Assembly (NCBI RefSeq): GCF_039724765.1
Contig: NZ_CP155729.1
Coordinates: 4,449,090 to 4,513,089 of the forward strand
DNA: 64,000 nucleotides
Origin: Sagittula stellata E-37
Lineage (GTDB): Bacteria > Pseudomonadota > Alphaproteobacteria > Rhodobacterales > Rhodobacteraceae
Direction: 5' to 3'
The notes beneath the pieces are model-generated. The model did no database searches. It was not told the DNA's origin and worked only from the letters and a program-made list of their open reading frames with translations. The translations under genes and the position numbers were made by a program. Below, piece after piece: positions 1 to 9,907 of the stretch (position 1 is its first letter; each line of letters opens with the position of its first letter).

Positions 1-710
1 AGATGGCCGACCGCGCGATCGAGGCACGGGCGCAGCGCGATCCCAACACGGTACCGGACCTGCTCGACCTGCTGAAGGCGGGCGCCGATCCGGAAACCGG
101 GCGCACCATGTCCACGGCCGAGTTGCGCGACAACCTGCTCACCTTCATCGTCGCAGGGCACGAGACGACGGCCCTGACGCTGTCGTGGTCGCTCTACCTC
201 ATGGCCTTCGACCAGGAGGCCCAGACCCGCGCCCGGGCCGAGGCGCGATCGGTGCTGAACGGCGGGGTTGCAGGCGGCGAGGACGTGCCGAACCTGCCCT
301 TCATCCGAAAGGTCATCGACGAGGCGCTGCGCCTCTACCCGCCCGCCGGCATGGTCTCGCGCACCGCGCGCGAGGACGACACGCTCTGCGGGCGCGAGAT
401 CCGCAAGGGCGACACCGTGATCCTGCCGATCTACGCGCTGCACCGCCACCACGCGCTCTACGACGATCCCCACGCCTTCCGCCCGGACCGGTGGGAAAAG
501 AAGCCGGACCGCTACGCCTACCTGCCGTTCGGCGATGGGCCGCGCATCTGCATCGGCGCCAGCTTCGCGCTGCAGGAGGCGGTCATCATCCTCGCCACGC
601 TCCTCGCCAATTTCCGCTTCGCCCCGGTCCGCGGGCGCGACCCCGACCCGGTGATGATCCTGACGCTGCGCCCGCAGGGCGGCGTGTGGCTGGAAGCGGA
701 ACCGCTCTGA
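1..710 (+). CDS. Cytochrome P450, C-terminal part (5' end outside window)
   Basis: Heme-thiolate monooxygenase; substrate cannot be told. The reading frame is open to the window edge and only about 235 residues of a family usually 400-460 long are present, so the first Met seen (base 3) is not the real start. Visible landmarks in order: I-helix oxygen-activation motif AGHETT, ExxR in DEALRLYPP, and the Cys-loop FGDGPRICIGASF supplying the heme thiolate. All catalytic landmarks are intact. It ends 440 bases before the convergent cobalamin adenosyltransferase. Family is certain; subfamily is not. Confidence 0.93.
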   Translation, partial: MADRAIEARAQRDPNTVPDLLDLLKAGADPETGRTMSTAELRDNLLTFIVAGHETTALTLSWSLYLMAFDQEAQTRARAEARSVLNGGVAGGEDVPNLPFIRKVIDEALRLYPPAGMVSRTAREDDTLCGREIRKGDTVILPIYALHRHHALYDDPHAFRPDRWEKKPDRYAYLPFGDGPRICIGASFALQEAVIILATLLANFRFAPVRGRDPDPVMILTLRPQGGVWLEAEPL

Positions 711-815
711 CCAAAGCGGGCCCGGCGCAAACCCAATGTCTGCGGCCCGCGCCAGCCCGAAGCTCCATGGCCCCCACGACACCGCACAATCGGTATCGGG
801 GTCGCCACGCCCTCC

Positions 816-849
816 CCTTCATCTTGGCGAAAAATACCTCCGCCGGAGG
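816..849 (+). repeat. Intergenic repeat, copy 1 (CCTTCATCTTGGC... family)
   Basis: A 25-base unit beginning CCTTCATCTTGGCG and ending AATACCTC (816-840) is identical to one at 59481-59505 and nearly identical to 63883-63906. A small hairpin (CCTCC-gcc-GGAGG, 837-849) sits on its end. It lies about 105 bases past the P450 stop, in a 441-base non-coding gap (711-1151). Function unknown; the position suggests a 3'-end element. Confidence 0.7.
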
Positions 850-949
850 CATCCCGAACCCACCGAAGCAGATCCGCCGGGGCGATGCGTCACTGCGGCA
901 TTTCGGCCCGTTAACCACGTTTTCGCAGTGACAACGGCCAAAGGTTACC

Positions 950-983
950 AACCGGCCGGTTCGGGGGGCTCAACCGGCCGGTT
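950..983. repeat. Two perfect AACCGGCCGGTT palindromes, 22 bp centre to centre
   Basis: The 12 bp palindrome AACCGGCCGGTT occurs at 950-961 and again at 972-983, exactly 22 bases apart, about two helical turns. Each can be a dimer site, or the two can pair with each other as a 12 bp stem around a G-rich loop. They lie between the 3' ends of two convergent genes, which is unusual for operators and would also fit a terminator or an unannotated RNA. No ORF of interest is seen in the rest of the gap. Confidence 0.6.
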
Positions 984-1151
984 CACCCCTTACAGAACGG
1001 CAATGTTTCCCAAGAAGCGGTTAACGCGCGGTGCATCGGGCCTGCCGACACACGACATGTTGTGCCCGCCTGGCCAGCGCGCGTTGCGTTCACACCACCG
1101 CGCGCACCGGTAAGGTTAATGTCCGAGAAGCCGTTCGCCGCGCATACGGCG

Positions 1152-1727
1152 CTAGCCGCGGTTCGCGCCCGGAACCCACAGGACATCGGCGGTGCCGTTG
1201 TCGTTGGCGATCCGCGCGGCAACGAAGAACCAGTCGGACAGGCGGTTGAGATACTTCACCGCCGCCGGATTCACCGCCTCGGCAGAGGCCAGTTCGACAC
1301 ACAGCCGCTCTGCCCGCCGGGCCACCGTCCGGCACACGTGCAGATGCGCCGAAAGCGCCGATCCGCCCGGCAGGACGAAGCTCCGCAAGGGCTCCAGAGA
1401 AGCATTCATCGCGTCGATTTCTTCTTCCAGACGAACCACTTGCGCGTCGACCATCCGCAGCGGCGGATACTCCGCCTCGGCGTCCTTCTCGATATCCGGG
1501 CGGCACAGGTCGGCGCCCAGGTCGAAGAGGTCGTTCTGAATGCGGGACAGCGCGCCATCCACGTCCCCCGACGCCGCAAGCCGCGCCACGCCGACACAGG
1601 CGTTCAGCTCGTCCGCGGTGCCATAGGCCTCGACCCGGGGATCGTATTTCTTCACCCGCGCGCCGTTGCCCAGCGCGGTCTCGCCCTTGTCACCGGTGCG
1701 CGTGTAGATCTTGCTCAGGACTACCAT
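1152..1727 (-). CDS. pduO: PduO-type ATP:cob(I)alamin adenosyltransferase
   Basis: Transfers the adenosyl group of ATP to cob(I)alamin/cob(I)yrinate to make the coenzyme B12 form, in the cytoplasm. The 191-residue length matches the family. The N-terminal ATP-binding signature KIYTRTGDKGETAL is present, as are the conserved YGTADELNA segment and the C-terminal LNRLSDWFFVAAR helix. The start at 1727 has a GGGGGAAG purine stretch just upstream. The twin-TM gene ends 13 bases upstream, so the two are probably co-transcribed. Confidence 0.93.
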   Translation of the reverse strand: MVVLSKIYTRTGDKGETALGNGARVKKYDPRVEAYGTADELNACVGVARLAASGDVDGALSRIQNDLFDLGADLCRPDIEKDAEAEYPPLRMVDAQVVRLEEEIDAMNASLEPLRSFVLPGGSALSAHLHVCRTVARRAERLCVELASAEAVNPAAVKYLNRLSDWFFVAARIANDNGTADVLWVPGANRG

Positions 1728-1740
1728 GTCTTCCCCCGTC

Positions 1741-1944
1741 TTATCCGCCGCGCCGGATGTAGACGAACAGCAGGATCAGGACAATCGCCACGAACTGCGC
1801 CCCGATCCGCCATTGCATCGCCTTGTTCGACCACTTCCGGCTGAACGCCCCGCCTTTGGCGAAGCTACCGATTCCAAACAACAAAATCCCCACGACTCCC
1901 AGCATGACGAGGGCGATGAGGATGAAAAGGGGATCGTCGCGCAT
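1741..1944 (-). CDS. HIG1-like twin-transmembrane small protein
   Basis: A 67-residue protein with two predicted membrane helices, separated by a basic segment containing NKAMQWRIGAQF, which resembles the HIG1 (hypoxia-induced) domain signature. HIG1 proteins in bacteria and mitochondria associate with cytochrome oxidase; that role here is inference. The start MRDDPLF at 1944 is preferred over an upstream Met because GGGAGG lies 4 bases upstream of it. Likely first gene of an operon with the adenosyltransferase. Confidence 0.8.
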   Translation of the reverse strand: MRDDPLFILIALVMLGVVGILLFGIGSFAKGGAFSRKWSNKAMQWRIGAQFVAIVLILLFVYIRRGG

Positions 1945-2028
1945 GGTGCCTCCCAAGCGGCCTGCGAAGGTTTCACGTTCACTTAGCGCGCGCGGACCGC
2001 TTTGCGAACCCGTCCCGCCTGCGTCACG

Positions 2029-2862
2029 TCAGCCTCCCTTGGCGCAGAGCGCATCCATCGCCCGCGTCGTCAGCACCCGACGGGCCGCGCCCATCAGGTG
2101 CGTCGCCGTGGTGACGTAGTACCGCGGGCGGGGGCGACGGCTTTCGAGCGCGTGGACCAGCTTCGCCGTCACCGCCGAGGGCGGCAGCTCGAACATGTCC
2201 TTGCCCCGGGATTCGTAGAGCCGCTTCAACAGCTTCTCGCGGTACTGCGGCGCGCGCGGACTGTTTTCCCAGTCCACCCATTTCTCGAAATGCGGAATGG
2301 AGTTCACCCGGATCTTCGACGTCACAGGCCCGGTGTTCAATGTGATGACGTGGATCGGCGTGTCGCGCATCTCCAGCCTGAGCGTGTCGGTCAGCCCCTC
2401 CAACGCGTGCTTTGTCGCGTTGTAGGCGCCGCGCCAGGGCATCACCACCAACCCCAGGACAGAGGAGTGATTGACGATCCGCCCGTGCCCCTGCGCCCGC
2501 ATGACCGGCATCGCCCGCCGGGTCAGGTCGTGCCAGCCGAAGACGTTGGCCTCGAACAGCGCGCGCAGGCCTTCGATCGGCAGATCTTCCAGCGCGCCGG
2601 GGATGGCGTGGGCGCCATTGTTGAACAGGGCGTCCAGCGTGCCGCCGGTGGCGTCCAGAACCTCGGACAGGCCCGCCGCGATGGTCTCAGGCCGGGTGTA
2701 GTCGATGCGGGGGCTTTCAAAGCCTTCGGCGCGGAAACGAACGCAGTCGGTCTCCTGCCGGCAAGACGCAAAAACGCGCCACCCACGGGATTTCAATCCG
2801 TGGGCGGCGTCGAAACCGATGCCCGAAGAGCATCCGGTGATCAGGACAGAACGTTGTTGCAC
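2029..2862 (-). CDS. SDR family NAD(P)-dependent oxidoreductase
   Basis: Classical short-chain dehydrogenase/reductase, 277 residues. The cofactor loop is TGCSSGIG near residue 9, NNGAH stands in the usual NNAG position, the catalytic Ser lies in NHSSVLG, and the active-site YNATK (YxxxK) is intact. A C-terminal extension of about 30 residues follows the Rossmann domain. The predicted start is GTG with no strong Shine-Dalgarno. Substrate unknown. It lies 84 bases upstream of the HIG1-like gene on the same strand. Confidence 0.9.
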   Translation of the reverse strand: MQQRSVLITGCSSGIGFDAAHGLKSRGWRVFASCRQETDCVRFRAEGFESPRIDYTRPETIAAGLSEVLDATGGTLDALFNNGAHAIPGALEDLPIEGLRALFEANVFGWHDLTRRAMPVMRAQGHGRIVNHSSVLGLVVMPWRGAYNATKHALEGLTDTLRLEMRDTPIHVITLNTGPVTSKIRVNSIPHFEKWVDWENSPRAPQYREKLLKRLYESRGKDMFELPPSAVTAKLVHALESRRPRPRYYVTTATHLMGAARRVLTTRAMDALCAKGG

Positions 2863-2884
2863 CCGGCGTGTCGTCTGTCCGAAA

Positions 2885-3484
2885 TCAGTTCGATGCGGTC
2901 AGGAAGCTGCCGGACATCCAGCCGATGTTGTTGCCATCCGTGGCCCGCAGCTTCACCCAGCCGTCCGGCGTTTCGTCCAGCACCTCGACCTCTTCGCCTT
3001 CCAGAAGCTGGGTGACGGCGTCGAAGCTGGTGGAGGGGCCAGCGCGCAGGTTCACACGGGACCCGGTGACGGTGCGGTATTCGGCGACGGCGGCCGCGAC
3101 AGCCTCGTCGACGCTGTCCACGGTCGCGGCAACCTTGTGAATGTCGCTCTGGACGTCCTCTTCGCTGGTGAACGCGGCATCGAGCAGGGCCAGCTTGCCG
3201 CTGTCGACCGCCATTTTGCTGCCGGAGGATACGTACACCGTCTTGACCTGCGAAGGACGCGGAGAAGCTACGGCAGGCTGCACCATAGCGTGCATTTCGG
3301 TCGTATCGGCTCGGGTCACCGCTTCCGGCTCTGCGCCCGAGGTCGACACCACAGGTGCCCGTGACGGCTGCGCCGTGGCGACCCAATCCACCCCGTTCTG
3401 GCCCGCAACGAATGCGCTGCCGCCGGACAGTTCGTACCACGCCCAACCAAGAACCCCAAACGTAAGCAGGATGATCTTACCCAT
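2885..3484 (-). CDS. SH3-domain protein with N-terminal membrane anchor
   Basis: A 199-residue protein: N-terminal hydrophobic segment (MGKIILLTFGVLGWAWY), a low-complexity Ala/Ser/Thr linker, then a bacterial SH3 (SH3_3) domain over the last 65 residues (RVNLRAGPSTSFDAV...GWM). Such domains usually bind cell-wall or periplasmic partners, so an exported or anchored protein is likely. The start at 3484 has a G-rich SD (GGGGG) 6 bases upstream; an upstream in-frame Met at 3610 lacks one. Divergent from parC across 170 bases that must hold both promoters. Confidence 0.82.
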   Translation of the reverse strand: MGKIILLTFGVLGWAWYELSGGSAFVAGQNGVDWVATAQPSRAPVVSTSGAEPEAVTRADTTEMHAMVQPAVASPRPSQVKTVYVSSGSKMAVDSGKLALLDAAFTSEEDVQSDIHKVAATVDSVDEAVAAAVAEYRTVTGSRVNLRAGPSTSFDAVTQLLEGEEVEVLDETPDGWVKLRATDGNNIGWMSGSFLTASN

Positions 3485-3654
3485 GCCCAACCCCCATATT
3501 CGCACAGAAGGGATCGCCCCCGCGACCCAGCCGCCCGCAGCTCGGCGGCCACCTTCCAGTTTATCCGATTCCCCAACACGCCATAAGCGCATTTGGAGAA
3601 TATTTCCCACACTGTCGCTTGCTGCGGTGCCGAGGCAACGATATCACGACATCT

Positions 3655-6084
3655 ATGTCCGACGATGACCTCGACCCCAACATGAATGCCCGCAACCTTG
3701 CGGAGCCTTTGCGCCGCGCCATCGGGGAGCGCTACCTGACGTATGCGCTGTCCACGATCATGCACAGGGCGCTGCCGGATGCCCGTGACGGGCTGAAGCC
3801 AGTCCATCGTCGTATCCTATATGCAATGCGCAGACTGCGACTTAGTTCCACCGGGGGCTTCCTGAAATCCGCAAAGATTTCAGGGGATACGATGGGGGAC
3901 TTCCACCCGCACGGCGACGCGGCGATCTATGACGCCATGGCCCGCCTCGCCCAGGACTTCACGATCCGCTATCCGCTGGTCGACGGTCAGGGCAATTTCG
4001 GCAACATCGACGGCGACAACCCGGCGGCCTCGCGGTACACCGAGGCGCGCATGACGGTGATGTCCGAGGCGCTGCTGGAAGGGCTCGACGAGAACTCCGT
4101 CGATTTCCGTCCGAACTACGACGGCCGGCTGGAAGAACCCTCCGTCCTGCCCGCGTCTTATCCGAACCTGCTGGCCAACGGGTCGTCCGGCATCGCGGTC
4201 GGCATGGCGACGAACATTCCGCCGCACAACATCGGCGAACTCATCAACGCCTGTCTGCACCTGATCCGGTCGCCCAACGCCGTGGACGACACGCTGATGC
4301 AGTACGTGCCGGGGCCGGATTTCCCGACCGGCGGAGTCATCGTCGAACCGGCCGAGAACATCGCGACCGCCTACCGCACCGGGCGCGGCTCCATCCGTCT
4401 GCGCGCGCGCTGGCACGTGGAGGATCTGGGCCGTGGCCAGTGGCAGGCGGTGGTCACGGAAATCCCCTATCAGGTGCAGAAATCCAAGCTGGTCGAGCGC
4501 ATCGCCGAACTGATCCAGACCAAGAAGATCCCGGTGCTGGCCGACGTCCGAGACGAAAGCGCCGACGACATCCGCATGGTGCTGGAACCGAAGACAAAGA
4601 ACGTCGATCCGGACCTGCTGATGAACATGCTGTTCCGGAACTCCGATCTGGAAATCCGTTTCTCGCTGAACATGAACGTGCTGATCGACGGCGTGACTCC
4701 AAAGGTGTGTTCGCTCAAGGAATGCCTGCGCGCCTTCCTCGACTTCCGCCGCGACGTGCTGATCCGCCGCTCGAAGCACCGGATGGCGAAGATCGACAAC
4801 CGGCTGGAGGTGCTCGAAGGCCTGATCATCGCCTTCCTCAACCTCGACCGGGTGATCGACATCATCCGTTACGACGACGACCCCAAGGCCGCGTTGATGT
4901 ACGAGGATTGGTCGCGCCCGCACCAGTCCACCATCCCGCGCGCCACCGACGAACGCGACTACCGCTCTCCGCTGACGGGCGTCGACGTCAAGGCGCTGGA
5001 ACTGCGCGACGACCCCGATGCGGTGGAACGGGGTGTGCTCGCTGACGATGGCACATCGTCGGCCGTGCCGCGCCGCTTTGTCGGACGATCCGAAGGGCTG
5101 TCGGACGTACAGGCCGAGGCGATCCTCAACATGCGGCTGCGCAGCTTGCGGCGGTTGGAGGAGCTTGAGCTTGTCAACGAGCGCGACAAGCTGATGGAAG
5201 AGCGCGCCGGACTGGAGGACCTTCTGGCGTCCGAGGACATGCAGTGGGGCCGCATCAAGGAAGAGCTGAACGAGGTGAAGAAGACCTTCACCAAAGGCTA
5301 CAAGCGCGGCCAGCGTCTGACCACCTTCGCAGAGGCGACAGAGGCAGAGGACGTGCCGCTCGAAGCGATGATCGAGCGGGAACCTGTCACCGTCGTCTGC
5401 TCCAAGATGGGCTGGATCCGCGCGATGACCGGCCATATCGCTCTGGACCGCGAGCTGAAGTTCAAGGACGGCGACGGCCCGCGCTTCATCTTCCATGCCG
5501 AAACCACCGACAAGCTGCTGGTCTTCGGATCGAACGGCCGGTTCTACACCGTGCTTGCCGCCAACCTTCCCGGCGGGCGTGGCATGGGCGAACCCCTGCG
5601 CCTGATGGTCGACCTGCCCAACGACACGGAGATCGTTGACATCCTTGTCCATCGCCCGGGACAGCGCCTGCTGGTCGCATCCAGCGCCGGGGACGGCTTC
5701 CTCGTGCCCGAGGACGAGGTGATCGCCCAGACCCGCGCTGGCAAGCAGGTGTTGAACGTCAAGGACCCGGTCAAGGCCATGATCTGCAAGCCCGTCTCCG
5801 GCAATGCCGTGGCCGTCGTCGGTGAGAACCGCAAGGTGCTGATCTTCATGCTGGACGAACTGCCGGAGATGGGCCGCGGCAAGGGCGTGCGGCTCCAGAA
5901 GTACAAGGACGGCGGCCTGTCCGATGTGCGTACCTTCACCCTGGAGGCCGGGCTGTCGTGGCTCGACCCGGCGGGACGCACCCGCACTGTCAGCAGCGAT
6001 GAGTTGACGGAATGGGTGGCGAAGCGCGCGGGCTCGGGCCGCATGGCACCACGGGGCTTCCCGCGGGACAACAAGTTCAACTGA
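3655..6084 (+). CDS. parC: DNA topoisomerase IV subunit A
   Basis: Breakage-reunion subunit of topoisomerase IV, which with ParE decatenates daughter chromosomes. The protein is 809 residues from the preferred start MSDDDLDPN; upstream in-frame codons lack support. The N-terminal core begins [35 protein letters not shown] (split here for reading: [10 protein letters not shown] then [12 protein letters not shown]). The active-site Tyr lies in [10 protein letters not shown], followed by the winged-helix/tower region and C-terminal beta-pinwheel blades. No parE is in the window. A GC-rich hairpin follows the stop. Confidence 0.96.
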   Translation: MSDDDLDPNMNARNLAEPLRRAIGERYLTYALSTIMHRALPDARDGLKPVHRRILYAMRRLRLSSTGGFLKSAKISGDTMGDFHPHGDAAIYDAMARLAQDFTIRYPLVDGQGNFGNIDGDNPAASRYTEARMTVMSEALLEGLDENSVDFRPNYDGRLEEPSVLPASYPNLLANGSSGIAVGMATNIPPHNIGELINACLHLIRSPNAVDDTLMQYVPGPDFPTGGVIVEPAENIATAYRTGRGSIRLRARWHVEDLGRGQWQAVVTEIPYQVQKSKLVERIAELIQTKKIPVLADVRDESADDIRMVLEPKTKNVDPDLLMNMLFRNSDLEIRFSLNMNVLIDGVTPKVCSLKECLRAFLDFRRDVLIRRSKHRMAKIDNRLEVLEGLIIAFLNLDRVIDIIRYDDDPKAALMYEDWSRPHQSTIPRATDERDYRSPLTGVDVKALELRDDPDAVERGVLADDGTSSAVPRRFVGRSEGLSDVQAEAILNMRLRSLRRLEELELVNERDKLMEERAGLEDLLASEDMQWGRIKEELNEVKKTFTKGYKRGQRLTTFAEATEAEDVPLEAMIEREPVTVVCSKMGWIRAMTGHIALDRELKFKDGDGPRFIFHAETTDKLLVFGSNGRFYTVLAANLPGGRGMGEPLRLMVDLPNDTEIVDILVHRPGQRLLVASSAGDGFLVPEDEVIAQTRAGKQVLNVKDPVKAMICKPVSGNAVAVVGENRKVLIFMLDELPEMGRGKGVRLQKYKDGGLSDVRTFTLEAGLSWLDPAGRTRTVSSDELTEWVAKRAGSGRMAPRGFPRDNKFN

Positions 6085-6091
6085 TCCCGGT

Positions 6092-6121
6092 AGGCGCCGT
6101 CACTCCACCGTGGCGGCGCCT
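6092..6121 (+). terminator. Hairpin after parC
   Basis: AGGCGCCG (6092-6099) pairs with CGGCGCCT (6114-6121), 8 bp, starting 8 bases after the parC stop. No T-run follows, so intrinsic termination would be weak; it may instead stabilise the 3' end. Confidence 0.45.
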
Positions 6122-6231
6122 GCCCATGGGCAAAACATGTTCGGCTATGCGCCTTTCGGCCCGGGACACCCGATAGCGCCCGGTCGCCCTGGAAACGCTT
6201 GTCTGGTCTTGCATGAACCGTCAGGATTTGA

Positions 6232-7506
6232 GTGGGCAAAGGCATTTTCGGAACACACGCATTGGACGCCGGTCAGACTATACCCACGGGCGCACCGCCC
6301 GAGGCACCAACCTCGGCCGCGGAACACCGGATCTGGCAGACCGCATTTGCCGGAACACGCTGGCCGATGTTCCGGCTGGTCTTCGGAACAGGCCTGCTGA
6401 CCGTCCTGACGCTGGGGCTCTACCGGTTCTGGCAGAAGACGCGGGTGCGGCGCTGGTTGTGGTCGGCGGTTCGCCCGGGCGGTTACCCCCTGGAATACGT
6501 GGGCGACCCGTATGAGAAACTGCTGGGCTTCCTGATCGCAGTCGTCATCCTCGCCTTCTACATCGGCATCGTGAACCTGCTGCTGATGTTCGCCAGCTAC
6601 GCAGTGTTCCAGGGCAACTTCGCCGCCTACCTGCTGTCGCTCGTCGGGGTGTTTCCGATCTGGTTCTACGCCCGTTACCGCGCCCGGCGGTACGTTCTGG
6701 CCCGCACCCGCTGGCTGGGCCTGCGCTTCGGGCTGGCGCCGGGGGCCTGGGGCTATGCTTTCCGGGCGCTCGGCCATGGTTTCCTGACGCTGATCACGCT
6801 GGGCCTCCTGTGGCCGCGCATGACCTTCCATCTGGAGAAATACCGAACCGACCGCACCTTTTTCGGAGAAACGCGGATGGCGCAGGAGGGCCGCTGGACG
6901 ATGCTGTTCCCTGCGCTGAAATGGCATTTCGCGACGCTGGGACTGGCGATCATCGGCAGCGTCGGGCTCGCCGTCTCGCCGGGGAACGGTTGGATGCTCA
7001 TGGTCATCGCCGGGATCACCGCAGTCTACTCCACCGTCTATTACCGGGTCGAAACCCTGAAACGTCTGACCGCCACGAAGCGCATCGGCCCGCTGCGACT
7101 GACACTCGACGCGAAACCCGGCAAGGTCTTCAGGATCCAGGCGGGGGGCTACACGCTGGCTGCCCTGGCCGCCGCGTTTCCGACCCTGATGCTGCTGGGT
7201 CTTTTTCTGGAACTGCAATCTTTGGAGACGCTGGTCGAATTGGGCCTCGAGGACATGCCTCCGCTCTTCGCCGGCCTGAACCGCTGGCTGCTGATCGCCC
7301 TTTCGGTAATGTGCTACTTCGCCATTTTCCTGCTGTGGTCGGCTCTGACTGCCGCCTGGGTGAAGTTGCCGCTGATGCGCCACTACGCCACCGGCCTCAG
7401 CATCGCGGGCACCGAGCACATGGTCACCTTCCGCCAGAGGCCCAGAGACGAACATATGGAGGCCGAGGGCTTTGCCGACGCACTGGATGTCGGAGCCTCC
7501 CTGTGA
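6232..7506 (+). CDS. DUF898 (YjgN-like) membrane protein, copy 1
   Basis: A 424-residue polytopic inner-membrane protein. The family signature GTGLLTVLTLGLYRFWQKTRVRRW stands after a soluble N-terminus of about 45 residues, and a second related unit (RARRYVLARTRWLGLRFG...LITLGLLWP) follows, so the protein has internal duplication. The tail ends EAEGFADALDVGASL. The start is GTG with AGGA 7 bases upstream. The last bases overlap the next gene (GTGA), implying translational coupling to the M48 peptidase. Function of DUF898 is unknown; the repeated pairing with an M48 peptidase suggests a joint role in the membrane. Confidence 0.85.
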   Translation: MGKGIFGTHALDAGQTIPTGAPPEAPTSAAEHRIWQTAFAGTRWPMFRLVFGTGLLTVLTLGLYRFWQKTRVRRWLWSAVRPGGYPLEYVGDPYEKLLGFLIAVVILAFYIGIVNLLLMFASYAVFQGNFAAYLLSLVGVFPIWFYARYRARRYVLARTRWLGLRFGLAPGAWGYAFRALGHGFLTLITLGLLWPRMTFHLEKYRTDRTFFGETRMAQEGRWTMLFPALKWHFATLGLAIIGSVGLAVSPGNGWMLMVIAGITAVYSTVYYRVETLKRLTATKRIGPLRLTLDAKPGKVFRIQAGGYTLAALAAAFPTLMLLGLFLELQSLETLVELGLEDMPPLFAGLNRWLLIALSVMCYFAIFLLWSALTAAWVKLPLMRHYATGLSIAGTEHMVTFRQRPRDEHMEAEGFADALDVGASL

Positions 7507-8594
7507 GCGCGTTCGAGACCTCCTCCATCTATCTCGACGGGGAGACAGGGCAGCCAAAGCGCCTGATCCTGCAGGTCGACGCGGCACGCGGGGCGCTTGT
7601 GGGTCCGGGGCTTTTCTGGCCGTTGGACGACGTGCGCGAGGTGCCCGACATCGCGGGCGGCGACTTGGTGGTGCTGACACGGGCCGACAACGCCGTGGAA
7701 CGTCTTCTGGTCCGCGACACCGGAATCCGCGCGCATCTGCCACGCCGCCGTCGCGCCCGGCCTGTCGCAAACCGAAGGCGTCTGATGGGCTGGGCCGCCG
7801 GTGCCGTGACCTCTGTGGCGCTTATCCTTTTCGTGCTGGTCCCGGTGATGGCCAACCAGCTTGCCAACTTCATCCCGCCCGAAGGCGAACGTGCGCTCGG
7901 AGAGGTCACGCTCGCCCAGATACGCGAGGCGATGGACGAGACCGGCATCGCGCCGATCCGGATATGCTCTGCCCCTGAGGGCATGGACGCCCTGCGCCAG
8001 ATCCAGACCCGGCTGGAGATGGAAGCCGACCTGCCCGTCCAAGTCACCGTACACGTGCTGGACCACGACATGGTCAACGCCTTTGCGCTGCCGGGCGGGC
8101 ACATCGTCTTTTTCCGCGGCCTGATCGATGCGGCTGAACGCCCGGAGGAAATCGCCGCTGTCTTCGCGCACGAGATGGGCCATGTGGCCAGCCGCGATCC
8201 GACGCGCCACGCGCTGCGCTCTGCCGGGTCGATCGGGGTCCTTGGACTGCTGCTGGGCGATTTCGCGGGCGGCGCGGTGGTGCTGTTTCTCGCCGAAAGG
8301 CTGATCGACGCGCAGTACAGCCAGGGTGCCGAGGCAGAGGCAGACGTTTTCGCGCACCGTGTCATGGCGCGCTCCGGACTGTCGCCCGCCGCCCTTGCCA
8401 CGATGTTCGAACGCTTCCGGGCGCTGGGGGGCGAGGCAGAAGGCATCGTCGCGCATTTCCAGAGCCATCCGGCCCTCGGCAACCGGATCGCACAGGCCCG
8501 CGCGGCTGTTCCGGCGGGCTTTGCCCCGATGCCCGTTCTGGCCCCTCGGGAATGGGACGCGTTGAAATACGTCTGCGAAACGACCGACGGCTGA
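7503..8594 (+). CDS. M48 family metallopeptidase, membrane-anchored, copy 1
   Basis: Zinc metallopeptidase of the HtpX/Oma1/BepA clan, 363 residues. Order: an N-terminal soluble domain of about 75 residues with no recognised function, one membrane helix (about 94-115), then the peptidase domain with HEMGH at 223-227 and the third ligand Glu in AEAEADVFAHR. Cys residues at RICSAPEG and near the C-terminus (KYVCETT) recur in copy 2 and may form a disulfide. Starts with GTG overlapping the DUF898 stop. Probable role in envelope protein quality control is inferred from the family. Confidence 0.87.
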   Translation: MSAFETSSIYLDGETGQPKRLILQVDAARGALVGPGLFWPLDDVREVPDIAGGDLVVLTRADNAVERLLVRDTGIRAHLPRRRRARPVANRRRLMGWAAGAVTSVALILFVLVPVMANQLANFIPPEGERALGEVTLAQIREAMDETGIAPIRICSAPEGMDALRQIQTRLEMEADLPVQVTVHVLDHDMVNAFALPGGHIVFFRGLIDAAERPEEIAAVFAHEMGHVASRDPTRHALRSAGSIGVLGLLLGDFAGGAVVLFLAERLIDAQYSQGAEAEADVFAHRVMARSGLSPAALATMFERFRALGGEAEGIVAHFQSHPALGNRIAQARAAVPAGFAPMPVLAPREWDALKYVCETTDG

Positions 8595-8685
8595 ACACCC
8601 CCATGGCCAGGCATTGATTTCGCTACTTTTGCTCAGACTGCAAGTCGCTTAGGATTCAGGCAAATTGAGTTTCAAAGGTATTTCG

Positions 8686-9906
8686 ATGCAGCCAGATTCC
8701 GCCACCATGCAATTGTCCTACTCAGGCGAGAAGGGGGCCCTGTTCAAACTGGCCTTCAAGACCGGGCTGCTGACCGTGGTGACCCTCGGCATCTATCGCT
8801 TCTGGCAGAAGACGCGCATCCGAAAGTACATCTGGTCCTCGGTCAGCGCCGGCGGCGACACCTTCGAATACACGGGCACAGGCATGGAGAAGTTCCTTGG
8901 CTTCCTCGTCGCCATCGTGTTCCTGGCGGTCTACCTCGGCATCCTCCAGATGATCCTGTTCTACTTCGGCCTGAACATCATGGTCGATCCGGAGACCGCT
9001 GGCACCGAGGCGGTGATCGGACAAGTCATAGCCATCTACATTTCGCTCTTCGCGGTCCTGCCCTTCATCCTCTTCGCGATGTACCGGGCAAGACGATACA
9101 AGATGGCGCGGACACGCTTCCGGGGCATCCGGCTGGGCATGGAAAAGGGGGCGTGGGGCTACGTGGCCCGCGCGCTCGGTTACGGGCTTCTCACCGTCGT
9201 GACACTGGGCGCGCTCATGCCGCTGGCCACTTTCAAGCTCGAAAAGTACATGTCGGATCGGAGCTTCTTCGGATCGACCCGGTTGATCCAGGAAGGTACG
9301 TGGACAAAGCTCTACCCGGCGATGAAGCACCTGTTCATCGCGCTCGGCCTTTTCATCGTCTGCGGCATACTCATCGCCATCGGCGGGATGAACGAGATGG
9401 TCGCTTTGGCGGTCCTTGGCGGCATCGGCATTTTCGTCGGCTACATCTGGTTCCTTGTCGGTTCGGTCTATTACGGCGTCCGGTCCTTCGGCTACCTCAT
9501 GAGTCACAAGGTCCTGGGTGGCACCGTCCGGTTCGTCTCGGAACCCAAGACCGGATTCGTCATCAAGACCTACATCGTCGGCGGCTTGCTTCTGAGCCTT
9601 CTGGCCTCTGTCGCTTTCGGCGCCGTGGGCGTGGTTGCGGTGCCGATGATCATGCTGGCCGAGGACGGATCGGTCGGCGGGATCGTCGCCTTTGCCATCG
9701 TCATGGGGCTTGGCTACCTGGTCGCGCTGGTCGTCACGCAGGCACTGAGCCTGATCCTCATCACTCAGCCGATTCTGGCCCACTACATAAGCACGATCCG
9801 CGTGGAAAATCCCGAAGCGCTCGACCGCGTCCACCAGCGCGAATCGGAAACCGGTGTCGATGCGGACGGCTTTGCCGACGCGCTCGATATCGGCGGCGCG
9901 ATCTGA
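8686..9906 (+). CDS. DUF898 (YjgN-like) membrane protein, copy 2
   Basis: A 406-residue paralogue of the 6232-7506 protein: FKTGLLTVVTLGIYRFWQKTRIRK and EKFLGFLVAIVFLAVYLGI align nearly residue for residue with copy 1, and it also ends DADGFADALDIGGAI. The N-terminal soluble extension is shorter. The start at 8686 has AAAGG 7 bases upstream. A 91-base gap after the first cassette leaves room for a separate promoter, but read-through is also possible. The M48 gene follows after one base. Confidence 0.85.
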   Translation: MQPDSATMQLSYSGEKGALFKLAFKTGLLTVVTLGIYRFWQKTRIRKYIWSSVSAGGDTFEYTGTGMEKFLGFLVAIVFLAVYLGILQMILFYFGLNIMVDPETAGTEAVIGQVIAIYISLFAVLPFILFAMYRARRYKMARTRFRGIRLGMEKGAWGYVARALGYGLLTVVTLGALMPLATFKLEKYMSDRSFFGSTRLIQEGTWTKLYPAMKHLFIALGLFIVCGILIAIGGMNEMVALAVLGGIGIFVGYIWFLVGSVYYGVRSFGYLMSHKVLGGTVRFVSEPKTGFVIKTYIVGGLLLSLLASVAFGAVGVVAVPMIMLAEDGSVGGIVAFAIVMGLGYLVALVVTQALSLILITQPILAHYISTIRVENPEALDRVHQRESETGVDADGFADALDIGGAI

Positions 9907-9907
9907 G

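Noticed and set aside
3880..5652. 590-codon open frame on the minus strand
   Set aside because: Mirror of parC; Val/Asp/His-rich composition is typical of antisense frames in GC-rich coding DNA, and parC is certain.
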